From Arenibacter sp. F20364 (GTDB lineage Bacteria > Bacteroidota > Bacteroidia > Flavobacteriales > Flavobacteriaceae): a stretch of 64,000 bases of DNA. Each line of letters starts with the position of its first letter. Positions within the stretch are counted from its first letter, which is position 1. This document shows, piece by piece, positions 15,851-25,349 of the stretch. The DNA is taken from positions 1-64,000 of the forward strand of contig NZ_JALKBD010000022.1 of assembly GCF_023015905.1 (NCBI RefSeq). The letters are read 5' to 3'. Made by a program: the position numbers and the translations under genes. The notes under the pieces were generated by a model. It worked only from the letters and a program-made list of their open reading frames with translations, was not told the DNA's origin and searched no databases.

Positions 15851-17041
15851 ATGAAAACCATCAACGATTTTAATTTTAAAGGTAAAAAAGCATTAGTAAG
15901 GGTAGATTTTAATGTTCCATTGGACGCGGATTTTAATGTAACCGACGACAATAGAATTGAAGCTGCAAAACCCACTATAATCAAAATATTGGAAGATGGC
16001 GGAAGTGCCGTGTTAATGAGCCATTTAGGAAGGCCAAGCGGAAAAGTAAATCCGGATTTATCCCTTAAACATATCTGCAAAAAGGTATCTGAAGTGCTTG
16101 GGGTGACTGTAAAATTTTCAAAAGAAAGCACAGGTCCCGTAGCCGAAGCAGCTGTGGCTAATTTGAAGAGTGGCGAGGTCCTTTTGTTGGAAAACCTCAG
16201 ATTTCATGCCGATGAAGAAAAAGGAGATAAGAATTTCGCACAGCAATTGTCCAAATTAGGTGATATATATGTAAATGATGCCTTTGGAACTGCGCATAGA
16301 GCCCATGCATCTACCACCATAATTGCCCAATTTTTTCCAGAAAAGAAATGTTTTGGATTCTTGTTGGCTAAAGAAATAGAAGCAATAGAAAAAGTAATGC
16401 GAACAGGTGAAAAACCGGTGACTGCTATTTTGGGAGGTGCCAAAGTATCCTCAAAAATTACGATTATCGAAAATATTCTGGATAAGGTAGACCATCTTAT
16501 TATTGGCGGGGGAATGACCTATACCTTTGTTAAAGCCAAAGGCGGAAAGGTCGGGGATTCCATCTGTGAAGACGACAAAATGGAATTGGCCTTGGAAATA
16601 CTTGAGCAAGCCAAGAAAAAAGGGGTAGAAGTTCATATCCCTGTAGATGTTTTGGCTGCGGACGACTTCAATAACAATGCCAATACTAAAATTGTAAATT
16701 CCAACGAAATTCCTGATGGTTGGCAAGGTTTGGATGCAGGACCTAAAACCTTGGAAATTTTTAAGGAAGTAATCCTAAAATCGAAAACAATTCTATGGAA
16801 TGGGCCTATAGGAGTTTTTGAAATGGAAAGCTTCGCCAAGGGCACCATTGAAATCGGTAATTTTATTGATGAAGCCACTAAAAAAGGGGCCTTTTCATTG
16901 GTAGGCGGTGGAGATTCTGTTGCCGCTGTAAAACAATTTGGTTTTGAAGACAAGGTTAGTTATGTTTCTACTGGTGGAGGGGCCATGTTGGAAAGCCTTG
17001 AAGGTAAAACACTGCCGGGAATAGCAGCAATATTGGCCTAA
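15851..17041 (+). CDS. pgk: Phosphoglycerate kinase
   Basis: Glycolytic and gluconeogenic enzyme that transfers a phosphate between 1,3-bisphosphoglycerate and ADP in the cytoplasm. The 396 residues are of normal length. The N-terminal signature VRVDFNVPL lies at about 16-24, the substrate loop HLGRPSG at about 57-63, and LLENLRFH in the mid N-domain. The C-terminal nucleotide-domain motif [13 protein letters not shown] is near residue 355. The start [16 protein letters not shown] is chosen because the promoter box lies between it and the longer frame. It is a single gene followed by the mltD-like gene 115 bases on. Confidence 0.98.
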   Translation: MKTINDFNFKGKKALVRVDFNVPLDADFNVTDDNRIEAAKPTIIKILEDGGSAVLMSHLGRPSGKVNPDLSLKHICKKVSEVLGVTVKFSKESTGPVAEAAVANLKSGEVLLLENLRFHADEEKGDKNFAQQLSKLGDIYVNDAFGTAHRAHASTTIIAQFFPEKKCFGFLLAKEIEAIEKVMRTGEKPVTAILGGAKVSSKITIIENILDKVDHLIIGGGMTYTFVKAKGGKVGDSICEDDKMELALEILEQAKKKGVEVHIPVDVLAADDFNNNANTKIVNSNEIPDGWQGLDAGPKTLEIFKEVILKSKTILWNGPIGVFEMESFAKGTIEIGNFIDEATKKGAFSLVGGGDSVAAVKQFGFEDKVSYVSTGGGAMLESLEGKTLPGIAAILA

Positions 17042-17156
17042 ATACACCGTTATATGGTATGGGTTAATCGATTTTTGATCTGCTTCTAAAAATTAAATTT
17101 TAAAGTTTAGAAAAAAATCACGATTTTAGTTTGCCCCGCTTAATAAAACAAACCTT

Positions 17157-18794
17157 ATGAAAACATCCAGATATATTTTATTGGGCGTCTTGTCTATGGG
17201 TTTCTTGGTTACAGGCGTAGCACAGGAATTTGATTCGATCCCCAGCACCAAGCATGACCTTAAGGCCTTAAAGGCACAAGAAATTGCTGTGGATACCACA
17301 GCAATGGACATGGAAGGTGCCGAGCAAATGGAAACAATGGAAGCCAAGGATGATATCCAAGACAATCCCTTGCTTTTGGTTAAAGGTCAAAAAAAATACG
17401 ATTTAAAAGACCGTCCTGAAACTGCCAGATTCGATAGCCTATGGATGAAGGAATTGTACGACAGTTCCTCTTTATTCGATTCCATTTATAATGAAATTAC
17501 CTCCCTGGAAATAGATTCCGTATATCATTTTAACGTAGACACGGACACCTTAAAGGCCAGATTAAAAATCTTAAACCAAAAAACACCATTTAACATTGTT
17601 TACAATCCTTCTTTGGAAAATGTAATACGCTACTTTCTGACGCGTAAAAGGGATATGATGAGTAGGATGCTGACTATTAGCCAGTTCTATTTTCCCTTGT
17701 TCGAACAGGAATTGGACAATCAAAATGTGCCATTGGAACTTAAATATTTGGCCATTGTTGAATCGGCCTTAAATCCGAGGGCCCGCTCCAGGGTAGGCGC
17801 CACTGGGTTATGGCAATTTATGTACGGTACGGGTAAAATGTACGACTTGGATGTAAGCAGTTATGTTGATGAACGCAGCGACCCCATTAATTCTACCAAG
17901 GCGGCAAGCTTATATCTTAAAAAACTCCACGATATTTTTAATGATTGGGATTTGGCCCTAGCGGCTTATAATTCAGGGCCTGGTAACGTAAACAAGGCTA
18001 TTAGAAGATCAGGAGGCTACAAGAATTACTGGAATATAAGAAGAAACCTTCCCAGGGAGACTGCCGGATATGTCCCTGCGTTTTTAGCTACCATGTATAT
18101 TTTTGAATATGCCGAAGAACATGGATTTACAAGGCAAGTACCGGATCGTCCATATTTTGAGACCGATACAATACATGTGAAGAGCACGATCACCTTTAAT
18201 CAAATTTCGGAATTGGTAGATGTGAGCGAAGAGGAATTGCTATTATTGAATCCCGCATACAAATTAAAGGTAATACCCTTTGTAAAGGGCAAGAATTATG
18301 CTCTTAGACTTCCTGTGGATGCGTTGGGGAAATTTGTAGCCAATGAGGAAGCAATCTATGCCCATGTCCAGAATCAACTCAAGTCCAAAGAAGAGCCCTT
18401 GCCACGAATAGTTCAATCCAAAGATCAAATAACATACAAGGTCCGCAGTGGTGATTTCCTAGGGAAAATTGCTGAAAGGTACGGAGTAGGAGTAAGTCAG
18501 ATCAAAAATTGGAACGGCCTGCGCAGCAACAACCTTAGAATAGGACAAAGATTAACAATTTATCCAAGAAGAATTCCTTCAAACGTGAGTACTGCCAACA
18601 CAGGCAAAAACTCAACAAATTCAGTGGCTGCGGCGGGTGCCAAGATACATACGGTTAAGAGCGGGGACTCCCTCTGGACCATTTCCAAAAAATATCCCGG
18701 AATTAGTATAGATAATTTACGAAAATGGAACGGTATTAGTGGTAATGACATAAAACCGGGCACAAAATTAAAATTGTGCGATTGTTCTTCGTAA
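17157..18794 (+). CDS. MltD-like lytic transglycosylase with two LysM domains
   Basis: A 545-residue exported murein hydrolase that cleaves the glycan strand with 1,6-anhydro ring formation. A signal peptide covers about residues 1-22 (ending VAQ). The SLT domain spans about 190-300 with the catalytic glutamate in AIVESALNPRARS (Glu202), followed by GATGLWQFM and LAAYNSGPGNV. Two peptidoglycan-binding LysM repeats are at about 426-469 and 497-541. An acidic, presumably flexible region lies at about 40-90. The next gene, for a DUF4837 lipoprotein, follows by 12 bases, so the two form an operon. Confidence 0.94.
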   Translation: MKTSRYILLGVLSMGFLVTGVAQEFDSIPSTKHDLKALKAQEIAVDTTAMDMEGAEQMETMEAKDDIQDNPLLLVKGQKKYDLKDRPETARFDSLWMKELYDSSSLFDSIYNEITSLEIDSVYHFNVDTDTLKARLKILNQKTPFNIVYNPSLENVIRYFLTRKRDMMSRMLTISQFYFPLFEQELDNQNVPLELKYLAIVESALNPRARSRVGATGLWQFMYGTGKMYDLDVSSYVDERSDPINSTKAASLYLKKLHDIFNDWDLALAAYNSGPGNVNKAIRRSGGYKNYWNIRRNLPRETAGYVPAFLATMYIFEYAEEHGFTRQVPDRPYFETDTIHVKSTITFNQISELVDVSEEELLLLNPAYKLKVIPFVKGKNYALRLPVDALGKFVANEEAIYAHVQNQLKSKEEPLPRIVQSKDQITYKVRSGDFLGKIAERYGVGVSQIKNWNGLRSNNLRIGQRLTIYPRRIPSNVSTANTGKNSTNSVAAAGAKIHTVKSGDSLWTISKKYPGISIDNLRKWNGISGNDIKPGTKLKLCDCSS

Positions 18795-18806
18795 ATAAAT
18801 AACTAT

Positions 18807-19799
18807 ATGAAAAAAATTGGCGCAGTAGTACTATTAATTTCTTTGATGATTGTCTCTTGTGGGGAAAGAGAAAAAAAGAAATATCTGCCAGAATCCATCG
18901 GTGCAATAAATTCCTTGGCCGTTGTAATGGAAAATGAGCTATGGGAAGGGAAAGTCGGAGACCGGGTAAGACAGCATTTTGCGGCGCCCGTTTTGGGTCT
19001 TTCTTGGGAGGAACCACTTTTTACCATTAATCAAATGCCCCCAAAAGTCTTTTCTGGATCTATATTACAAACCAGATCTGTACTATTTGTTGCCAAGGAT
19101 ACGTTGAGCCTTGGGCACATTAAAACTGATGTCTATTCAACTCCTCAAAAGGTAGGGGTCATAAAGGGAAGCACGGATGAAGAAATTATTTCGAATCTGG
19201 ATGCCATGGCCGATGAGATCATTGAAGCCTTTAAAAAAGTTGAGATCCAGGAATCCCAAAAACGATTTTTAAAGTCGCTTAGCAAGGAAACGGTATTGAA
19301 CGACAAGTTGGGCATAACATTATCCCTGCCCTCAATTTACACAGTAGGCAAACAGGAGAATAATTTTATTTGGATCGATAGACAGATTCAAAAAGGAAGT
19401 ATGAACATCATAGCTTATGATATCCCCAATGATTATTTTAAGAACGACTCAACCTTTGTTAAAGATATAATATCAATGCGAGATTCTATAGGAAGGCAAT
19501 ATATTCCAGGCCCTGATGTGCCAGGTAAAATAACCTATATGATGACTGAAAAGGCTTTTGCCCCTTATGTCTTCCCTGTGGAGATTTCCGGTAGAAAGGC
19601 TGCTGAGGTTAGGGGAATATGGGAAATAAGCGGTTATCCTATGGCCGGACCTTTTCTAACCTATATTATCAACGATGATACAAATAATAGAAAAGTGATT
19701 ATAGAAGGGTTTGTATTTGCTCCTGCTACTGAAAAAAGGGACGATATGTTCCAGCTTGAAGCCATTTTAAAAACAGTAAAGTTCTCGGACGTCAAATAA
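18807..19799 (+). CDS. DUF4837 family lipoprotein
   Basis: A 330-residue lipoprotein. The signal MKKIGAVVLLISLMIVSCG has its lipobox cysteine at position 18, followed by a charged linker. The rest matches the Bacteroidota DUF4837 pattern: conserved ENELWEGKVGDRVR near residue 42, and the middle region FIWIDRQIQKGSMNI. The function is unknown. It lies 12 bases after the murein transglycosylase gene, so an envelope role is a reasonable guess, and a strong terminator closes this two-gene unit. Confidence 0.88.
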   Translation: MKKIGAVVLLISLMIVSCGEREKKKYLPESIGAINSLAVVMENELWEGKVGDRVRQHFAAPVLGLSWEEPLFTINQMPPKVFSGSILQTRSVLFVAKDTLSLGHIKTDVYSTPQKVGVIKGSTDEEIISNLDAMADEIIEAFKKVEIQESQKRFLKSLSKETVLNDKLGITLSLPSIYTVGKQENNFIWIDRQIQKGSMNIIAYDIPNDYFKNDSTFVKDIISMRDSIGRQYIPGPDVPGKITYMMTEKAFAPYVFPVEISGRKAAEVRGIWEISGYPMAGPFLTYIINDDTNNRKVIIEGFVFAPATEKRDDMFQLEAILKTVKFSDVK

Positions 19800-19826
19800 T
19801 CCCAATTATCGACAATAGTATTACAG

Positions 19827-19849
19827 GGGCCTTATTAAGGCCCTTTTTT
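19827..19849 (+). terminator. Rho-independent terminator after the DUF4837 gene
   Basis: GGGCCTT (19827-19833) and AAGGCCC (19837-19843) form a perfect stem with a three-base loop, followed by six T. It ends the mltD-like/DUF4837 transcript. Confidence 0.9.
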
Positions 19850-19986
19850 GCACCCAGTTTTCCCATTATATTGTTTGCATATAAAATTGATTGCTATACT
19901 CCACCTTTCCATGGAACACCATATTTAAGACGTGCCCCACTTTAACTTAAAAATGAACGATAAACATTCTAATGACCTTTAACCAA

Positions 19987-20008
19987 AAAACGCCCTCTCG
20001 GGCGTTTT
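19987..20008. terminator. Palindromic terminator below the DUF6747 gene
   Basis: AAAACGCCC (19987-19995), loop TCTC, then GGGCGTTTT (20000-20008). Because the arms end in A and T runs it can act on either strand. It is 25 bases past the stop codon of the small minus-strand gene at 20033-20203, which it most likely serves. Confidence 0.8.
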
Positions 20009-20032
20009 CTGGTTTGGTTGGTTTGTATGGTT

Positions 20033-20203
20033 TTAATCGAAGGCGAAGCCCGTCGTAATTCTGAATATAAACGCATAGAGTACGATTAATAAACTCGCAA
20101 AACAAAACCAGCTCATTAGCTTAAAAAAGGATTTTGCAAAAGCATGACCTAGGTTTGTAAAGGCCTCTAAATAAATTTCTCGGATTAGTAGAACGTTTTT
20201 CAT
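20033..20203 (-). CDS. Small DUF6747-like membrane protein
   Basis: A 56-residue reading frame too short for many gene callers. It starts MKNVLLIREIYLEAFTNLGH and ends TTGFAFD. One transmembrane helix lies at about residues 29-49 (FCFASLLIVLYAFIFR), after an amphipathic N-terminal part. The start, single helix and the ending TGFAFD agree with what I recall of the flavobacterial DUF6747 family. A strong palindromic terminator lies 25 bases downstream, which supports expression as a separate gene. The function is unknown. An inverted repeat at 20255-20279 lies upstream and could be regulatory. Confidence 0.8.
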   Translation of the reverse strand: MKNVLLIREIYLEAFTNLGHAFAKSFFKLMSWFCFASLLIVLYAFIFRITTGFAFD

Positions 20204-20795
20204 GATATTATGGTTTGGTTAAAAGGTTGGTTATTATACATATATAACTCAAAATCCGATAGTTAGGTATTTCATCGGACTTTTTTGTTGTAAATAGGTA
20301 CTAAGACGTTGTGAAAATGGGTTTGACGATTGGATACACCCCTAATTGGGATGCCGCCACAAGCCTTACCAATTATCCAAAGTCCCACGAAAATGAACTA
20401 GTAGGATATTCTAGGTCCATAATGGGATAGAAAATCCAATGACCTAAGTAAAACAGTTAATCTGTTCAATGTCCACGATACAGGTTAGACTAACAGCTTG
20501 TCCTTTTTGCGAATCAGGATCAATTGTTGTCTTTGTGTAGCTTATCATTAGGCTAAAAGATAATTTCATAAGTTCCTTAAATAAATCATTAAATAATTTA
20601 AGATTATAGAAACCGACGAAGGAGGTCCATAAAATGTATATTCTTTGCTTGTCCAAAAAATGATCAGAACATAAAACGAATTACCCTGTGTTGTCATTTA
20701 GTCCAGACGCAACCTATGGGGAGAATCCCTATATAACGCGTTCGGGCGATCCATTAACAATACTTAATGGTATATTGGTAGGTTTTGTAAAAAAC
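20204..20795. other. Intergenic region with an inverted repeat, no firm gene
   Basis: TCCGAT (20255-20260) and ATCGGA (20274-20279) form an inverted repeat with a 13-base loop, followed by a T-run on the plus strand. It is upstream of the DUF6747 gene, which reads away on the minus strand. A 70-codon minus-strand frame (20444-20656) has no recognisable family. I do not call it a gene, although a small protein cannot be excluded. Confidence 0.4.
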
Positions 20796-20799
20796 AAAA

Positions 20800-20829
20800 A
20801 GCCGCCTTTTCTAGATAGGAAAGGCGGCT
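20800..20829 (-). terminator. Rho-independent terminator of the OmpA-family gene
   Basis: The arms AGCCGCCTTT (20800-20809) and AAAGGCGGCT (20820-20829) are fully complementary with a ten-base loop. On the minus strand the stem runs into TTTTTGTTTTTTAC. It begins about 30 bases past the OmpA-family stop codon. Confidence 0.9.
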
Positions 20830-20860
20830 ATAGCTTAACTGATTAAGTCTAAGTCTCAAA

Positions 20861-23509
20861 TTACATCTTTACTATTATAAACTCTGAACGCCTATTCAGT
20901 TCGTGTTTGTCCCTGCTACAGCGAACCCCATTTCCGCATTCATTGATTAAACGTTCCTCACCATACCCGATGGCGCTCTCAATACGGTCCGCAGAAATAC
21001 CTTTGGAAATAAGATAGGCCCTTGTTGACTTGGCTCTTTTGTCCGATAGGTATTTATTGTAGACATCCGGACCTCTGGAATCGGTGTGGGATTCGATCTT
21101 TATCACCATATCCTTATACTCGGTCATGACGGCTACCAATTTATCAAGTTCCAAGGATGCGTCTTTTCTTATGTACGATTTATCAAAATCGAAGAAGATC
21201 ATATCGGTTTTAAGCTTTTTAATACCGTCTTCAATTATTATTAGCTCTTTTAACTTCTTCATGGTCACCTCCACATTCACAACCTCATTCTCCTTAGTTT
21301 CGGCTGTTACCTCATTCTCAAAGAATTCGTTTTTGGTGGTTTTAATAGTGTACTTGGTATTTGAATCCAAATCCTCAAATACAAAGGAGCCGTCATCTTC
21401 AGTCACCATTTCTTTTAATTTTATATTATTCTCATCCAACAGGGTCACCAAGGCCTTGGGCATAAAATCGCCCGTAATCAATTCCGTAACTACACCAGAA
21501 ATAGCATTCTTTACCACTTCTTCCAATACCAGTCTTTCAAAGGAATAAATATCATCGTCCCCTTTTCCGCCACGTCTATTGGAGGCAAAATATCCTTTTT
21601 GATCCTCTTCATTAACGATATATGAAAAATCATCCTTGTTACTGTTAATGGGCTGACCCATATTAATTACCTCTTTAAAACCTTCCTCATCATAAGCTAC
21701 TTCGTATACATCCAGTCCTCCAAGTCCAACATGACCATTAGAGGCAAAGTATAACTTCTTATCATTGATAAAAGGAAACATTTCTTTCTGTTCAGTGTTA
21801 ATTCCAGGTCCCAAATTCTTAGGTTCCGAATAACTCCCATTGTCCAAAACGTCTACCACAAATATATCCGTATCCCCAATGGTTCCCGGCATATCCGAAA
21901 CGAAATATAGTTTTTTCCCATCTGGACTCAAAGCTGGATGTCCCGTAGAGTAGTCATCACTGTTAAAGGGTACTTCTTCAGCTTCCGTCCATTCCCCATC
22001 AATTTTCTTGGATACATATATTTTTAAATGGTTAACTCCGTTTTTGTCCCTTTTTAGTTTTTTACCATAATTATTTCTAGTGAAATACATGGTTGAATTA
22101 TCCGGAGTAAAGGTTACTGATGCTTCGTGATACTTGGAATTTATTTTCTTTGAAAACCTAATCGCGGCCTTTAAATCCTGGGATTCCTTATTTACTTTAG
22201 AGACATATAGGTCCAAGTAAGGTTGGTTATTCCACTTATACCGTCTGGTACTAAAAATGGAGGAGTCTTTGGCCGATGCAAATACTATTTCGTCTTCATT
22301 GTAGAACATGGGCGAAAACTCTGAATACTTGGTATTTATGGCCAAGTTTTTAAGTCCAAATTTAAGTTCCATATTTAGAATTTTGTCCAAGACGGCTTCT
22401 TTTTTGCCCGCCTTAAAATCCAATTTAGAACCCACATTACCTTGCTCCACCTGCTTGTCGTAAAGACGCATCATTCTCTTGGATTTGGAATATTTACCGG
22501 TACCCTTTAAGGTATGGGCATATTTAAAAATTTGATCAGGAGACACTTCCTCTTCATATCTTTCAAATATGATATTGTAATAATAATAGGCCCGCTCCAT
22601 ATTCGTATTGTAATAATGGGAGTCTCCAGCCTTTTGAAGAATTTCCAGGGAATAATTGTTGGCGTCTTTATTAAGTGCCTCCTCATATAGTTCGGCAGCT
22701 TCTGCATACCACATTTTGTTAAAGTATTCATCCGCTTTTTTAATTAACCTTGCCGAATTGGCATTTATTTTATTCTTTGAATTAGCTTCCTTACCCTTCA
22801 TATTCACTATATCACCTTCCTCAACTGGACTCAGCATATCATAAGTCACTTCTTCTAAGGATAATTCCTCTTTGGGCGTAGTATTATTGGTTTTCGGCTC
22901 GGGTTTTTCATCTTGATCTGGAGTTTTAACCCCTTTGGGATAATCCTTTACCTCTTGATCTGAGTTATTATCCATTGCTGTTTTGGGTAAAGGCAAATTT
23001 GAAACAATGCCATTCCCATTTATCTCAAGTTTCTTGGATTTTCCACCATTATCCACGTTCATTAACCAAAATGGATCGGTATAAGTACCATCCAACTTGG
23101 AATTACAAGCCGCTATAGCGCTATCCAATGTATCATATCTACTCAAATAAACATAGTTGAGACCATTACTAGGATTACTAATATATCCTGCAGCAAAACC
23201 CTTAACCTTTAATTTCTGTGCCAGATTTTGAACATTTCCCAAATCGGAGAATACTCCAGATACAATATAAAAGCCTTCATCCGCTCCATTTATATTTTTA
23301 AATGTTCTGCTTTTTATGTGGTTTGCCACAGCCCTCTTTCTAAACATTTCAGGGGTAACCCGAGCATTAGAAGACTTAGGTACTTTACTGGTGCTTAGAT
23401 CTATATCCGAAAACCGTTTATCCATATCGGAGGCAACGTTATTCCTAATTCCTTGGGCACTGCCAATAAGAGCAAGAAAGAGCAAGCAGGCTGTTAGAAG
23501 TTGTTTCAT
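20861..23509 (-). CDS. OmpA-family envelope protein with SPOR, TPR, PD40 and regulatory-like domains
   Basis: An 882-residue exported protein with a signal peptide to about residue 19 (IGSAQG). A SPOR-like segment spans about 78-155 (FYIVSGVFSDLG), and TPR-type helices about 255-350. WD40/PD40-like beta-propeller blades span about 385-665, with repeats such as HPALSPDGKKLYFVSD and the ending YFASNRRGGKGDDDIYSF. A CarboxypepD_reg-like beta-sandwich is at about 690-755. The C-terminal OmpA peptidoglycan-binding domain (about 770-880) shows IESHTDSRGPDVYNKYLSDK and LNRRSEFIIV. TPR, propeller, CRD and OmpA in this order is the architecture of PorE of the type IX secretion system. Flavobacteria carry many paralogues, and no porP/sprF is adjacent, so PorE itself is not claimed. 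Confidence 0.88.
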   Translation of the reverse strand: MKQLLTACLLFLALIGSAQGIRNNVASDMDKRFSDIDLSTSKVPKSSNARVTPEMFRKRAVANHIKSRTFKNINGADEGFYIVSGVFSDLGNVQNLAQKLKVKGFAAGYISNPSNGLNYVYLSRYDTLDSAIAACNSKLDGTYTDPFWLMNVDNGGKSKKLEINGNGIVSNLPLPKTAMDNNSDQEVKDYPKGVKTPDQDEKPEPKTNNTTPKEELSLEEVTYDMLSPVEEGDIVNMKGKEANSKNKINANSARLIKKADEYFNKMWYAEAAELYEEALNKDANNYSLEILQKAGDSHYYNTNMERAYYYYNIIFERYEEEVSPDQIFKYAHTLKGTGKYSKSKRMMRLYDKQVEQGNVGSKLDFKAGKKEAVLDKILNMELKFGLKNLAINTKYSEFSPMFYNEDEIVFASAKDSSIFSTRRYKWNNQPYLDLYVSKVNKESQDLKAAIRFSKKINSKYHEASVTFTPDNSTMYFTRNNYGKKLKRDKNGVNHLKIYVSKKIDGEWTEAEEVPFNSDDYSTGHPALSPDGKKLYFVSDMPGTIGDTDIFVVDVLDNGSYSEPKNLGPGINTEQKEMFPFINDKKLYFASNGHVGLGGLDVYEVAYDEEGFKEVINMGQPINSNKDDFSYIVNEEDQKGYFASNRRGGKGDDDIYSFERLVLEEVVKNAISGVVTELITGDFMPKALVTLLDENNIKLKEMVTEDDGSFVFEDLDSNTKYTIKTTKNEFFENEVTAETKENEVVNVEVTMKKLKELIIIEDGIKKLKTDMIFFDFDKSYIRKDASLELDKLVAVMTEYKDMVIKIESHTDSRGPDVYNKYLSDKRAKSTRAYLISKGISADRIESAIGYGEERLINECGNGVRCSRDKHELNRRSEFIIVKM

Positions 23510-24045
23510 GTTTATTCTATTAAAAATCTTGGGGGTCTAATATTCTAAAAATATAATGGCATATGTAATATTCATCATTAACTTCACTAGGAAACTACAA
23601 ATACCTTATATTTTATTACCAACGCTAAAACTAGAGCGGTTAGTGCCGCGAAAAAATTATTTGTTGTGAATCCACTGTTTTCAATGGTGTAACATGCTTT
23701 TAATGGGATTTATTGGGCATTTAGTAGAATAGTATTGTAGTGCATTGAAAAGGAAATGACCTAAGGAAATACGCATTTAAATATATCCCAAAACTCAAAG
23801 ATTAGGTTTATAATGTCTACTTCTTTGGTAGATGAACACACAAAAAAATGGATTGCTTGTACAAAATGGATTAAAATTCCAAATGGTATTTTATGGTTTT
23901 GTGTAAAAATGAAGAACGAACTCTTTATACACAAGAAATGCCATGCATCGAAAAAAGAAACAGGGAATTAAACTATATTATAATTCCGGTGAAGAGAACT
24001 TATTTAATAAGAATATTTAATTTGGACATATGTATAAACAAAAAA
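23510..24045. other. AT-rich intergenic gap upstream of the OmpA-family gene
   Basis: I see no reading frame with protein-like composition, no tRNA-like fold and no clear repeat. The stretch nearest 23540-23570 reads TATATTTT on the minus strand, a near match to the -7 box, and could be the promoter of the OmpA-family gene. Confidence 0.35.
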
Positions 24046-24067
24046 ACATCTACACAGCGGTAGATGT
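24046..24067 (-). terminator. Rho-independent terminator of tatA
   Basis: ACATCTAC (24046-24053) and GTAGATGT (24060-24067) pair perfectly around a six-base loop. On the minus strand a run of T follows. It lies 24 bases after the tatA stop codon. Confidence 0.88.
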
Positions 24068-24090
24068 CCTTTGTATAAGTAAAATATAAT

Positions 24091-24276
24091 CTATTTTTCT
24101 TTTTTCTCTTCCAATTTATCGTCGTCTTTGGAAGCATCTTTAAATTCCTTAATGCCGCTTCCCAATCCACGCATCAATTCCGGAATTTTTTTCCCTCCAA
24201 ATAATAATAAGACGATGGCCACTACCAAAGCTATTTGCATTGGTCCTATGGCTAAAAATGTGTTTAAAGTTATCAT
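24091..24276 (-). CDS. tatA: Sec-independent translocase subunit TatA/TatE
   Basis: Forms the translocation element of the twin-arginine pathway, which exports folded proteins. The 61-residue product has one N-terminal membrane helix ([18 protein letters not shown]). The classic [20 protein letters not shown] amphipathic helix follows, then a charged tail. A longer start at 24300 exists, but [12 protein letters not shown] at 24276 gives the normal length. It is alone between its own terminator and a divergent M23 peptidase gene. No tatC is seen in the window. Confidence 0.95.
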   Translation of the reverse strand: MITLNTFLAIGPMQIALVVAIVLLLFGGKKIPELMRGLGSGIKEFKDASKDDDKLEEKKEK

Positions 24277-24459
24277 GGTATAATAATTTAAGAACAACAA
24301 AGGTACTAAAAAAGATGTTAGAATGCTGTTAATTTTAACGCCTATAATATATTTTAATTATTCTAAATTAGAATATATTTCTTAATAGATACTTTTGCAG
24401 AGCAATAATTGTTTAAAATCAAATTCAAAAATAAAGGATTTAAAGTTAAATAGTAACCT

Positions 24460-24467
24460 TATCTTTG
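24460..24467 (+). promoter_or_regulatory. -7 promoter box just before the M23 peptidase gene
   Basis: TATCTTTG matches TAnnTTTG exactly. It ends only six bases before the ATG at 24474, so the mRNA is probably leaderless or nearly so, and the in-frame TTG at 24465 cannot be the start. Confidence 0.6.
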
Positions 24468-24473
24468 TTCATT

Positions 24474-25343
24474 ATGGCCAAAAAGGTAAAGAAAAGAAAG
24501 GAAATTAAGCAGAAACTTTTGCATAAGTATCGTCTGGTAATTTTGAATGAAAGTACCTTTGAGGAAAAAATTTCATTTAAGCTAAGCAGAATGAATGTTT
24601 TTGTGACCGGATCCCTGTTCATCATTGGGTTGATCGGCTTCACCATTTTACTAATAGCCTTTACTCCATTAAGGGAATATATACCAGGATACTCTTCCAC
24701 TAAATTGAAGCGGCAAGCTACAGAGCTTACTTATAGGACGGATTCCTTGGTGGCAACCTTAAACTATACCAATAGGTATTTAGATAATATTAGAAAAGTA
24801 CTTAGAGGTGATGTAGAGAATAACGAAATCAACAGGGATTCGTTATTTGAGCAATACAAATTGGATCCATCCACCATAGATTTAACCCCTATAAAAGAAG
24901 ATTCTTTATTAAGGGAGCAGGTAGCTTTGGAAGATAAATACAATTTGTTCGAAAGAAACATTAACAATTCCGGGCAGGTTCTGTTTTCTCCCCTTAGTGG
25001 AACTGTATCCCAGGGTTTTGATGCTGAAAACAAACATTTTGCCGTGGATGTAGTTGCCCCAAAGGACAGTCCAATTAAAGCTGTGGCCAATGGTACGGTA
25101 GTTTTTGCCGAATGGACAGCGCAAACGGGTTATGTGATCATACTAGAGCATGTGGACGGACTTTTAAGTGTTTATAAACATAATGGTGCATTAAATAAAG
25201 GACAGGGAGATGTAGTAAGGTCAGGAGAGGTTATTGCTTCGGTAGGAAATACAGGGGAGTTGACCACAGGACCACACCTTCACTTTGAACTTTGGAGTAA
25301 TGGCAGCCCAATCAATCCATTAGATTTTATAGATTTTAAATAA
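24474..25343 (+). CDS. M23 (LytM-type) peptidoglycan endopeptidase, membrane anchored
   Basis: A 289-residue protein. A basic cytoplasmic head (AKKVKKRKEIKQKL) is followed by one transmembrane helix at about residues 40-63. A coiled-coil-like periplasmic stretch leads to the LytM domain at about 180-285. The zinc motif HFAVDVVAP supplies His and Asp, and the catalytic HLHFE motif follows TTGPHLHFEL; all ligands of an active enzyme are present. It should cut peptide cross-links in murein. The GH3 gene follows by six bases in the same direction, so both are likely transcribed from the -7 box at 24460. Confidence 0.92.
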   Translation: MAKKVKKRKEIKQKLLHKYRLVILNESTFEEKISFKLSRMNVFVTGSLFIIGLIGFTILLIAFTPLREYIPGYSSTKLKRQATELTYRTDSLVATLNYTNRYLDNIRKVLRGDVENNEINRDSLFEQYKLDPSTIDLTPIKEDSLLREQVALEDKYNLFERNINNSGQVLFSPLSGTVSQGFDAENKHFAVDVVAPKDSPIKAVANGTVVFAEWTAQTGYVIILEHVDGLLSVYKHNGALNKGQGDVVRSGEVIASVGNTGELTTGPHLHFELWSNGSPINPLDFIDFK

Positions 25344-25349
25344 AATTAA

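Noticed and set aside
20317-20430. 37-codon plus-strand frame starting MGLTIGYTPNWD
   Set aside because: Short, no family, no terminator or promoter support.
20444-20656. 70-codon minus-strand frame in the 20.2-20.8 kb gap
   Set aside because: No homologue recognised and no promoter box. Could be chance, so left out of the gene list.
20619-20663. Perfect-looking Shine-Dalgarno AAGGAGGT before an ATG
   Set aside because: The frame ends after nine codons, and this phylum relies little on Shine-Dalgarno pairing; most likely chance.
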